In this document: positions 8,797-16,039 of the stretch, in pieces | Layout of the letters: every line of letters begins with the position of its first letter | Position numbering within the stretch: position 1 is the stretch's first letter | Assembly: GCF_000153045.1 (NCBI RefSeq) | Contig: NZ_CH724160.1 | Location: 186,001-250,000 of the forward strand | DNA from: Synechococcus sp. WH 5701 | Lineage (GTDB): Bacteria; Cyanobacteriota; Cyanobacteriia; PCC-6307; Cyanobiaceae | DNA: 64,000 nt | Direction: 5' to 3' | Notes under the pieces: generated by a model | Seen by the model: only the letters and a program-made list of their open reading frames with translations | Database searches by the model: none | What the model was told of the DNA's origin: nothing | Made by a program: the position numbers and the translations under genes

Positions 8797-10350
8797 TCAG
8801 TGCAGGAAGTGGCGCCGGCCGGTGCAGACCATTGCCAGATCGAGTTCATCGCAGGCCTGGATCGACTCCCCGTCGCGCACGCTGCCGCCTGGCTGAATCA
8901 CCGCGGTGATCCCATGCTTCGCTGCCAGCCGCACGGTGTCCGCGAAGGGGAAGAAGCCATCACTGGCGAGCACAGCCCCCTGGCTGCCCGCTCCGGCCGC
9001 CTCCAGGGCGAGCCGGGCGGAGCCCACCCGGTTCATCTGACCGGCACCGATCCCCAGGCTGACCCCGCCGCTGGCCACCACGATCGCGTTGGAGCGCACA
9101 TGGCGCACCAGGCGCCAGGCAAAACGCAGGTCGTCGAGCTCGGCGGGGCTGGGCGGCCGCTGACTGACGACCTGCCAATCGTCTTCGCTGGCGGGCTGAT
9201 CATCGAGGTCCTGGGCCAGGAGGCCGCCGAGCACAGTGCGCAGTTGCCGCCGCGGCGCCCGCGCCACCGCCGCTGCGGGCAGCTCCAGCAGGCGCAGATT
9301 GGCCTTGGCCCCCAGGCGTGCGAGGGCCTCCTCGCTGTACCCAGGCGCCACGACGCATTCCAGGAACAGGCTGGTGAGCCGCTCGGCGCTGGTCCCATCC
9401 ACCACCGCGTTGAGGGCCACGATGCCGCCAAAGGCCGAAACCGAATCCGCCTCCAGGGCCCGCTGCAGGGCCTCGGCGGCGCTGCTGCCCACGGCCACCC
9501 CACAGGGGTTGGTGTGCTTGACCACGACAGCCGCCGGCTGGACCTCGCCGCCGTAGCCGAACTCCCTCACGGTGGCCAGGGCAGCATCGAGGTCGAGCAG
9601 GTTGTTGAAGCTGAGTTCCTTGCCCTGCAGCTGCCGGGCCCCGCCCCAGCCAGCCCGGGGCTCGCTGTACCAGCTGGCCTGCTGATGGGGGTTCTCGCCG
9701 TAGCGCAGGGTCTGACGCAAGGGCAACTCCAGCCGCAGGGGAAGATCCTGCTGAGCGGCCGCGGGCTCCAACTTCTCCGCCAACCAGGCGCTGATGGCGC
9801 TGTCGTAGCTGGCCGTGTGGCGGAACGCCTCCAGGGCGAGCTGGCGGCGCAGGGCAGCATCGACCCGATCGTCGGCCAGGGCCGAGAGGAAGTCGGCGTA
9901 CTGGCCGGGGTCGGTGAGCACCGCCACATCGGCATGGTTCTTGGCGGCGGCACGCACCATGGCCGGACCACCGATGTCGATCGTTTCTACCGCCTTCTCC
10001 CAGGACACGGCCGGGTCAGCCACCGTTTCGCGGAAGGGGTAGAGGTTCACCACCACCACATCGATGGGGGTGATCGCCTGGGCCTCAAGATCAGCTCGGT
10101 GGGCCGGATCCTCCCGGCGGGCAAGGATGCCGCCGTGGATGCGCGGATGCAGGGTCTTGACCCGGCCACCGAGGATCTCCGGAGCACCGGTGTGATCGGC
10201 CACGCGGGTCACCGGCAGGCCGGCAGCGGCCAGGGTGGCCGCGGTGCCGCCACTGGAGAGCAGGCTGTAGCCATGGCGATGGTGCAGGGCCGTGGCGAGT
10301 TCCACCACGCCCTGCTTGTCCGACACACTCAGCAGCGCGGTGGGGGCCAT
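8797..10350 (-). CDS. purH: bifunctional AICAR transformylase / IMP cyclohydrolase
   Basis: Catalyses the last two steps of IMP synthesis. From the ATG at 10350 (MAPTALLSVSDKQGVVELA) the protein has 517 residues; a GTG nine codons upstream (10377) is less likely. The N-terminal cyclohydrolase domain shows SSGGTAATLAAAGLPVTRV and GGRVKTLHPRIHGGILARR. The C-terminal transformylase domain shows LRYGENPHQQASWY, KHTNPCGVAVG, and the end DGFFPFADTVRLAAKHG and VIQPGGSVRDGES. All hallmark motifs are intact. It is divergent from the hydrolase gene that follows. Confidence 0.97.
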   Translation of the reverse strand: MAPTALLSVSDKQGVVELATALHHRHGYSLLSSGGTAATLAAAGLPVTRVADHTGAPEILGGRVKTLHPRIHGGILARREDPAHRADLEAQAITPIDVVVVNLYPFRETVADPAVSWEKAVETIDIGGPAMVRAAAKNHADVAVLTDPGQYADFLSALADDRVDAALRRQLALEAFRHTASYDSAISAWLAEKLEPAAAQQDLPLRLELPLRQTLRYGENPHQQASWYSEPRAGWGGARQLQGKELSFNNLLDLDAALATVREFGYGGEVQPAAVVVKHTNPCGVAVGSSAAEALQRALEADSVSAFGGIVALNAVVDGTSAERLTSLFLECVVAPGYSEEALARLGAKANLRLLELPAAAVARAPRRQLRTVLGGLLAQDLDDQPASEDDWQVVSQRPPSPAELDDLRFAWRLVRHVRSNAIVVASGGVSLGIGAGQMNRVGSARLALEAAGAGSQGAVLASDGFFPFADTVRLAAKHGITAVIQPGGSVRDGESIQACDELDLAMVCTGRRHFLH

Positions 10351-10484
10351 GGACGGTCGAGAAGGCGTGCTGGCCACAACTTACGCAGCAGCTGCACCCC
10401 AACGGCCCCAACCGCGCAGCACCATGGCCCCAGCTCCGGCCCTGCCGCCGGCAACGCCACCCGAGTGCGCCAGGACCCAGTGCC

Positions 10485-11090
10485 ATGACCGATGACCTTC
10501 TGATCCGCGGACCCGCCGCCGCCGAGCAGCGGCTGGTGCTGCTGCATGGCTGGGGCGCCGATGCCGACGACCTGCTTGATCTGGGCGAGGAGCTCGCCGG
10601 CCGCGCCACGGGGGTGATCAGCCTGCGCGCGCCTGAAGCCCACCCCCACGGAGTCGGGCGCCAGTGGTACGACCTGCAGCAGCCGGAGTGGCCTGGCCTG
10701 GCGGGAGCACGGCAACAGCTGCGCCAGCGGCTGGAGGCCTTGGCGGACAGCCTGCCCCTTGAGAGGACGATTGTTCTCGGCTTCTCCCAGGGAGCGGCCA
10801 TGGCCCTGGATGTGGCCGGGGATCTGCCGGTGGCCGGCGTGATCGCCTGCAGCGGCTATCCCCATCCAGGCTGGAGGCCGCAATCCCCCCTGCCGCCGGT
10901 CCTGCTCACCCACGGCCGAGCGGATCCTGTGGTGCCCTACGGGGCCAGCGAAGAGCTGCAGCGGCTCTGGCGGAGCGCCGGCGGGGAGAGTGAGCTGCTG
11001 GGTTTCCCGGGGGGGCATACCATCGACCCGGCCCTGTTCCCTTCTCTGCGTTCGTTCCTCCAGCAGCACTGGCCCCGGCCACCGGCATGA
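10485..11090 (+). CDS. alpha/beta hydrolase, phospholipase/carboxylesterase type
   Basis: A 201-residue serine hydrolase of the small carboxylesterase family. The nucleophile elbow GFSQGAAMA, an aspartate in THGRADPVVP and the histidine in GGHTIDP form the expected catalytic triad; LLHGWGADADDLLDL supplies the oxyanion-hole HG. There is no signal peptide, so it is cytosolic. The natural substrate is not predictable from sequence. A hairpin four bases after the stop probably ends transcription from both this gene and the convergent DUF3155 gene. Confidence 0.85.
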   Translation: MTDDLLIRGPAAAEQRLVLLHGWGADADDLLDLGEELAGRATGVISLRAPEAHPHGVGRQWYDLQQPEWPGLAGARQQLRQRLEALADSLPLERTIVLGFSQGAAMALDVAGDLPVAGVIACSGYPHPGWRPQSPLPPVLLTHGRADPVVPYGASEELQRLWRSAGGESELLGFPGGHTIDPALFPSLRSFLQQHWPRPPA

Positions 11091-11093
11091 ACA

Positions 11094-11125
11094 AACCCCC
11101 ACGGATCAATGGATCCACGGGGGTT
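11094..11125. terminator. bidirectional terminator-like hairpin
   Basis: AACCCCC and GGGGGTT arms with inner GGATC/GATCC pairs, separated by one AC/AC internal mismatch, lie between two convergent gene ends. The T run is short on either strand, so the terminator role rests on location and stem strength. Confidence 0.6.
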
Positions 11126-11156
11126 GATCGGGTCAGGCGTTCACCGGAGGGAGACC

Positions 11157-11528
11157 TCAGACGAAGGCGTATTCGTACTCTTCCATCTCTTCCCAGTCGT
11201 CGGAGCCAGTGGACTCGAGGCCGGCGAATAGGGTGTCTTCACCGACCTGATCGACGATCAGGCGCAGGGAGGGAAAGAGGAAGTGGTTCTCCTCGGCGTA
11301 CTGGGCGCTGAACAGACCCTTTTCACCCCAGAAGAAACGATCGGTGGTGTGCTCATTGCGGCGAACGTTGAGCAGTGCGGGCGCCTCAAGGCCGGTTTCG
11401 GCGATGTAGCGGCGGGCCGCGATGACCGGCTTGTGCTCTCCGGTCTCGAGGTTATGGGTGGGCACGTGGGCGAGCACGCGCTGACCGGCGAGACGACGGC
11501 GACTGATCCGCTTGCGCTTCTTGGACAT
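11157..11528 (-). CDS. DUF3155 family protein
   Basis: Small basic-to-acidic protein of cyanobacteria (123 residues from the ATG at 11528). The N-terminus SKKRKRISRRRLAGQRVLAH is strongly basic, the centre has VIAARRYIAETGLEAPALLN and HTTDRFFWGEKGLF, and the tail is acidic (DDWEEMEEYEYAF). A GGGAG ribosome-binding site sits about 8 bases before this ATG. The frame is open further upstream, but that part is not protein-like. Function is unknown. The family name is from memory and fits the conserved start. Confidence 0.8.
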   Translation of the reverse strand: MSKKRKRISRRRLAGQRVLAHVPTHNLETGEHKPVIAARRYIAETGLEAPALLNVRRNEHTTDRFFWGEKGLFSAQYAEENHFLFPSLRLIVDQVGEDTLFAGLESTGSDDWEEMEEYEYAFV

Positions 11529-11932
11529 GAAACAACTCCCGAGGGGGAGATGGAGAGGGATGGGAAGGATGGGGCGGTCTCGCAAGGCGAGACAAACCGG
11601 ATGAGCGCTCCCTGGGGAAGCGCAGGCACGTCCAGACATCTGGCTACCGGGAGCGGAATTCCTGGTGCGGCTGCTGGCAGCTGCTAAAGGAAACCCCAGA
11701 CAGGAAGCAACCCGGAGGCATCCCAGGGGATGCCTCCGAACAGTGGAGGGACGGGTCTCTCTCTGCTGTAGCCTCGTTTGCAGGAAAGTGCAACCGATGC
11801 GTTCGCCCCTGCACCTGGAGGTCCGCTCGCGGACCGCGAAGTAATGGTCGATACGTAAATCTTAAGGCCAAATCCGAGATTTCAATCACGGGTTCCGGAA
11901 TTTTTTTTGCAGGCTCCCCAGGCCAGGCCACG
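11529..11932. other. 404-base gap between divergent genes, with hairpins
   Basis: No convincing coding frame. The gap must hold the promoters of DUF3155 (minus) and the histidine kinase (plus). It also contains a 12-bp perfect inverted repeat at 11713-11738, a short GGTCCG/CGGACC hairpin near 11819-11834, and a T8 run just before the kinase gene near 11900-11907. A small RNA is possible but unproven. Confidence 0.5.
11713..11738. repeat. 12-bp perfect inverted repeat
   Basis: CGGAGGCATCCC and GGGATGCCTCCG are separated by two bases. It lies between divergent genes, so it is not an obvious terminator for either; there is no T run on either side. It could be a 5'-UTR structure, part of a small RNA or a protein-binding site. 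Confidence 0.75.
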
Positions 11933-13048
11933 ATGCAGGTGTCGCCGCGTTTTTTGACCCTGCTCCAGCTGCAGCTTGAGCAGTTCTCCGACCGCAGTGA
12001 CCTCCGCTCTTTGGTGGTCTATCTGGCCACCCCCCGTGAGGACGGCAAGCTGGCGCTGATGCCGGCGGGCCACTGGCCAGCGCAGCGCATGGCCCTTCCC
12101 GCCGTCGATGAAGACCAGAGCCTGCTGCTGCCCAGTGAGCAGCGCCGCTGGCTGCCCCTGCGCCACCAGAGCACCCTGCTGGGCGCCCTGCGGGTGGAGT
12201 TGGCCGGCAGCGCCTGGCCGGCCAACCTCCATCCACGGCTGCAGGCGGCAGCTCAGTCACTCACTGAGGCCCTGCTGCTGGATCTGGAGCACCAGCGCCT
12301 GGCTGAGCAGCTGGAGCGGCAGCAGCAGCAGTTGCGCCTGCTGGTGCACCAGATGCGCAATCCCCTGGCCGCCCTGCGCACCTTTGCTCAGCTGCTCAAG
12401 CGACGCCTCGAGGGTGATCCAGAGAATCGGGCGCTGGTGGAGAACCTGCTGGTGGAAGGGCAGCAGCTCCACCGCTACATCGAAGCGATCGACGGACTCG
12501 CGGATCCAGCGGCGATCCAGCCGGGTCCGCAGAGCGCAGGCCCCCTTCTGCTGCCCCCTTCCCTGAGGACAGGCGAGGCCTCACCCTTGCGGGAGCGGGT
12601 GCAGCCGCTGCTGCAGCGGGCCGCCGCCACCGCCGCCCTGCAGGGCCGTGCCTGGCAGGGCCCCGGCTCTCTGCCGGACTGGCGCGGCGACAGCGCCGCC
12701 GTGGCCGAAATTCTCGCCAACCTGCTCGAGAACGCCTTCCGCTACAGCCCCGAAGGAAGCAGCGTTGGCCTGCACAGCGCCCTGGCCTCTGGCGGGCGCC
12801 CCAGGCTCACGGTCTGGGATGGCGGTGTGGCGATCGCCGATCAGGAACGCGAGGCGATCTTCGGACGGGGGATCCGAGGGGAGCGGGGCCAGGACCTGCC
12901 TGGCACGGGGCTGGGGCTGGCCCTGGCCAGGGATCTGGCCCGCAACCTGGGCGGCGAACTCAGCCTGCTCTGCCCCCCCAGCCTCGCCGCCAGCGAACTC
13001 CCCAGATCTGGCAACGCCTTCCTGCTGGAGCTGCCGCCCAGCGCCTAG
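11933..13048 (+). CDS. sensor histidine kinase, soluble
   Basis: Two-component kinase of 371 residues without membrane helices. Residues 1-110 look like a GAF-type sensory domain (SLVVYLATPREDGKLALMPA). The H-box LLVHQMRNPLAALRTFAQLL at about 141-160 carries the phosphorylated histidine. The catalytic domain has the N-box ILANLLENAFRYSPEG, a degenerate G1 box WDGGVAIAD and the G2 box GTGLGLALARDLA. No response regulator is adjacent, so its partner is unknown. The stop overlaps the convergent cobS stop through a shared CTAG. Confidence 0.88.
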   Translation: MQVSPRFLTLLQLQLEQFSDRSDLRSLVVYLATPREDGKLALMPAGHWPAQRMALPAVDEDQSLLLPSEQRRWLPLRHQSTLLGALRVELAGSAWPANLHPRLQAAAQSLTEALLLDLEHQRLAEQLERQQQQLRLLVHQMRNPLAALRTFAQLLKRRLEGDPENRALVENLLVEGQQLHRYIEAIDGLADPAAIQPGPQSAGPLLLPPSLRTGEASPLRERVQPLLQRAAATAALQGRAWQGPGSLPDWRGDSAAVAEILANLLENAFRYSPEGSSVGLHSALASGGRPRLTVWDGGVAIADQEREAIFGRGIRGERGQDLPGTGLGLALARDLARNLGGELSLLCPPSLAASELPRSGNAFLLELPPSA

Positions 13049-13824
13049 CCGGCCCCAGCCACGAGAGCGGCCAGGGCAAGCAGCAGCAGGGTCAGGCTCT
13101 CCACCCATTCCACGCAGGCGCCGTAGCTGTCACCGCTGTGCCCCCCCAGACGGCGGCCGAGCCCCAGCGGCAGCAGCCACGCCGGCAGCAGGCCCAGCCA
13201 GCCCTGCCAGGGCCAACCCATCGACGCCCCCACCAGGGTGAGCGGCACCAGGACCAGAAGCGCGGGTCTGAGCTCCCGACCGAGGCCGAGCCAGTGGCGC
13301 TGATGAAATGCGGCCGTGCCGGCGGGGCGCAGGTAGGGGAAGTGCTGCATCGCCAGCAACGGGGCGATGCGGCCCCACACTGCGGCCCAGACCAGGGCGA
13401 GCGCCACCAGGGGGCCGAAGTTCAGCTCCGCCAGGGTGAGAAGCGCGGCCGCCCGCAGCATCAGCACCTGGACCAGAGCGAGCACCCCGCTGGCCCCGAC
13501 CCGGCTGTCGTCCATCGCCTCCAGGGCACGCTCGCCGGCGGCCAGACCATCGGCCGTGTCCATCGCCCCATCGGCATGGATGCCGCCCGTCAGCCAGAGA
13601 CCAAGGGCCAGCACCAGGGCCACCCGGGCCCCTGCAGGCAGCCAGGGTTCCGCCAGGCACCAGAGCAGGCCCTGCAGCAGGCCCAGCAGCAGGCCGATCC
13701 AGGGGGCGAAGCGGGCAATCCGCTCGAAGCGGGGCTGCAGCCGCGGCCAGGCGGGCAGCACCGTGTAGAAGATCCAGGCCCCGGCGAGGTCGCGCAGCCA
13801 GGGGGGGGCTTCCAGCGGCCTCAT
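13045..13824 (-). CDS. cobS: adenosylcobinamide-GDP ribazoletransferase (cobalamin synthase)
   Basis: Joins adenosylcobinamide-GDP to the lower ligand nucleoside late in cobalamin synthesis; integral membrane enzyme. From the ATG at 13824 (MRPLEAPPWLRDLAGAWIFY) it has 259 residues. The signature GGIHADGAMDTADGLAAG, which binds metal, and DDSRVGASGVLALV are intact, followed by several hydrophobic helices. A longer frame to 13872 exists but would run almost into the divergent tgt start. In picocyanobacteria the product is pseudocobalamin; the chemistry here is inferred from the family. Confidence 0.94.
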   Translation of the reverse strand: MRPLEAPPWLRDLAGAWIFYTVLPAWPRLQPRFERIARFAPWIGLLLGLLQGLLWCLAEPWLPAGARVALVLALGLWLTGGIHADGAMDTADGLAAGERALEAMDDSRVGASGVLALVQVLMLRAAALLTLAELNFGPLVALALVWAAVWGRIAPLLAMQHFPYLRPAGTAAFHQRHWLGLGRELRPALLVLVPLTLVGASMGWPWQGWLGLLPAWLLPLGLGRRLGGHSGDSYGACVEWVESLTLLLLALAALVAGAG

Positions 13825-13877
13825 CGGCCGCCCCCGGGCGCACCATCTAGGTTCAATCCCGAACCGTTCCAATCGCC

Positions 13878-15023
13878 GTGACCCGCTCCGCCGCAGCGGC
13901 CGATCCCTTCCGGTTCGAGACCACGGCCCACTGCCCGAGGACCCAGGCCCGCTGCGGCGTTTTTCACACGCCCCACGGCAGTGTCGAGACTCCCCGCTTC
14001 ATGCCGGTGGGCACCCTGGGCACCGTGAAAGGGGTGACCCCGGCCCAGCTGGCGGCCACCGGCGCCCAGATGGTGCTCGCCAACACGTATCACCTGCACC
14101 TCCAGCCCGGGGAAGCCATCGTGGCGGAAGCCGGCGGGCTGCACCGCTTCATGGGCTGGGATGGTCCCCTGCTCACCGATTCGGGTGGGTTCCAGGTGTT
14201 CAGTCTTGGCGCCATCAATGTCATCAACGACGAAGGGGTGGTGTTCCGCTCGCCCCGCGACGGCTCCCGCATCAGCCTCACACCGGAGCGTTCGATGCAG
14301 ATCCAGATGGCGCTCGGGGCCGATGTGGCCATGGCCTTCGATCAGTGTCCTCCCTACCCCGCCAGCGAAAACGACGTGGCCGAGGCCTGCCGCCGCACCC
14401 ACGCCTGGCTGGAGCGCTGCGTGGCCACCCATGACCGCAGCGACCAGGCGCTGTTCGGCATCGTTCAAGGGGGGACCTTCCCCCATCTGCGCGAGCAGGC
14501 GGCACGGACGGTGAGCGCCATGGGCCTGCCCGGCATCGCCATCGGCGGTGTGAGCGTGGGGGAGCCGGTGGAGTCGATGCACCGGATCGTGCGCCAGGTG
14601 GCGCCGCTGCTGCCCCGGGATCGCCCCCGCTACCTGATGGGGGTGGGCAGCCTGCGGGAGATGGCGATCGCGGTGGCCCAGGGCATCGACCTCTTCGACT
14701 GCGTGCTGCCCACCCGCCTTGGCCGCCACGGCACCGCCCTGGTGGGGGGCGAGCGCTGGAACCTGCGCAACGCCCGCTTCCGCCACGACCACACCCCGCT
14801 TGATTCCAGCTGCGTTTGCCCGGCCTGCACAGGTCACAGCCGGGCCTACCTGCATCACCTGTTCCGCAGCGGCGAACTGCTGGGCCGGATCCTGCTCAGC
14901 CTGCACAACCTCACCCAGCTGATTCGCTTCAGCACAGCCATGGCCACGGCCATCCGCGAGGGCTGCTTTGCAGAGGATTTCACTCCCTGGGAGCCCGGCT
15001 CTGGGGCCGCTCACACGTGGTAG
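13878..15023 (+). CDS. tgt: tRNA-guanine transglycosylase
   Basis: Exchanges guanine 34 for a queuosine precursor in GUN-anticodon tRNAs. The protein has 381 residues, normal for the family. Active-site motifs are [13 protein letters not shown] (general acid/base Asp), the [12 protein letters not shown] loop and [16 protein letters not shown] (nucleophilic Asp). The zinc site is [17 protein letters not shown]. psbK follows 34 bases after its stop on the same strand, a neighbourhood I recall from other cyanobacteria. Confidence 0.97.
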   Translation: MTRSAAAADPFRFETTAHCPRTQARCGVFHTPHGSVETPRFMPVGTLGTVKGVTPAQLAATGAQMVLANTYHLHLQPGEAIVAEAGGLHRFMGWDGPLLTDSGGFQVFSLGAINVINDEGVVFRSPRDGSRISLTPERSMQIQMALGADVAMAFDQCPPYPASENDVAEACRRTHAWLERCVATHDRSDQALFGIVQGGTFPHLREQAARTVSAMGLPGIAIGGVSVGEPVESMHRIVRQVAPLLPRDRPRYLMGVGSLREMAIAVAQGIDLFDCVLPTRLGRHGTALVGGERWNLRNARFRHDHTPLDSSCVCPACTGHSRAYLHHLFRSGELLGRILLSLHNLTQLIRFSTAMATAIREGCFAEDFTPWEPGSGAAHTW

Positions 15024-15057
15024 CGTCCAGCCCATATCACGATTTTGCCGTTCAGGG

Positions 15058-15210
15058 ATGGTTTTCTCCACACTGATCACCGCCACCACCCTGGCCCAGC
15101 TTCCCGAGGCCTACCAGGCCTTCGGTCCCTTGGTCGACATCCTGCCGATCATCCCCCTGTTCTTCCTGCTGCTGGCCTTCGTCTGGCAAGCCTCCGTCGG
15201 CTTCCGCTGA
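15058..15210 (+). CDS. psbK: photosystem II protein K
   Basis: Small single-span subunit of photosystem II, 50 residues as encoded. The N-terminal leader ([14 protein letters not shown]) is normally removed. The mature part begins at [20 protein letters not shown] and ends [10 protein letters not shown], which is the classic PsbK sequence. An AGGGATG context gives the start. It probably shares tgt transcription and is ended by the strong terminator at 15315-15345, which lies within the convergent gene. Confidence 0.97.
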   Translation: MVFSTLITATTLAQLPEAYQAFGPLVDILPIIPLFFLLLAFVWQASVGFR

Positions 15211-15213
15211 GCC

Positions 15214-15945
15214 TCACCCACCCCGCAGCACCGCCCAGGCAAAAGCCGGAAGGGCCAACATCCGCCGCCAACGGCTCGGTTCCTGGATCAACCGGTACAA
15301 CCATTCGATCTGCAGGGCCCCCATCCAGGTGGGGGCCCTTTTTTTGGCTCCAGCCCAGACATCGAAGCTGCCGCCCACCCCCATCCAGAGGCCGCCCTGG
15401 CCCTGATGCAGCCGCTGGATCCAGGTCTCCTGGCGGGGGACCCCCAGCGCGGCCAGCACCAGATCCGGCTGGCTGGCTTGCAACGTAGCTTCCAGACCCG
15501 GCCAGGCCGCCTCGGGCTGATAGCCATGCACCGCGGCGATCAGATCGAGGCCCGGCAGCCGCAGCAGCAGACGTTCCCGCAGGCGCTCCATCACCGATGG
15601 GGACGCCCCCACCAGGGCCACCCGCCACCCCCGCTCAGCAGCCTCCCTCAGCAGCCGATCAGCCAGCTCGATGCCCGGGCTGCGCCTCACCCGATGCCCC
15701 TGCCGACCCAGGGCCCAGACCACTCCAGCCCCATCCGGGATCACCAGCTCGGCGGCGCGAATCACATCTCCCAGGGAGGGATCCTCGAGCGCCGCCATCG
15801 TCATCTCGGCATTGAGGGTGACGATCTGACCACCGCCGCGGCCATGCAGCGCCAGTGCAGCGTCCGCCACATCCGCACAGACATCGACCGGCAGCCCCAG
15901 CACCTTCGAGCGCAGGCAGCCGGGAACCTGAGTTTCCGTCACCAT
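15214..15945 (-). CDS. WecG/TagA/CpsF family glycosyltransferase (GT26)
   Basis: Transfers a sugar, often N-acetylmannosaminuronate or a related residue, to a lipid-linked acceptor in surface-polymer synthesis. From the ATG at 15945 (AGGGA about 10 bases upstream) it has 243 residues; the frame is open to 16041. Family motifs: VTLNAEMTMAALEDPSLGDV, ELVIPDGAGVVWALGRQG, VALVGASPSVMERL, DLVLAALGVPRQETWIQ, MGVGGSFDVWAGAKKRAPTW and the GALQIEWLYRLIQEPSRWRR end. The exact donor and acceptor cannot be told. Its 3' coding region contains the psbK terminator on the other strand. Confidence 0.9.
   Translation of the reverse strand: MVTETQVPGCLRSKVLGLPVDVCADVADAALALHGRGGGQIVTLNAEMTMAALEDPSLGDVIRAAELVIPDGAGVVWALGRQGHRVRRSPGIELADRLLREAAERGWRVALVGASPSVMERLRERLLLRLPGLDLIAAVHGYQPEAAWPGLEATLQASQPDLVLAALGVPRQETWIQRLHQGQGGLWMGVGGSFDVWAGAKKRAPTWMGALQIEWLYRLIQEPSRWRRMLALPAFAWAVLRGG
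15315..15345 (+). terminator. psbK terminator nested in the convergent coding sequence
   Basis: Perfect 9-bp stem GGGCCCCCA / TGGGGGCCC with a 6-nt loop, followed by seven T, about 105 bases after the psbK stop. On the other strand the same bases encode the conserved KKRAPTWMGAL segment of the glycosyltransferase, with the T run being the AAA AAA AGG codons. Confidence 0.85.
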
Positions 15946-16039
15946 CACGGCCAGGTCCCTTCGTACCGCAGGGGAGAATCTAGGGAGAGTAACCATCTGC
16001 AGCGCAGATGCCTCGATCAACCTCGCAGCCAGGCCGACC

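Noticed and set aside
8800-10488. 562-residue open frame antisense to purH
   Set aside because: Antisense of an intact enzyme gene; low-complexity composition and no recognisable motif.
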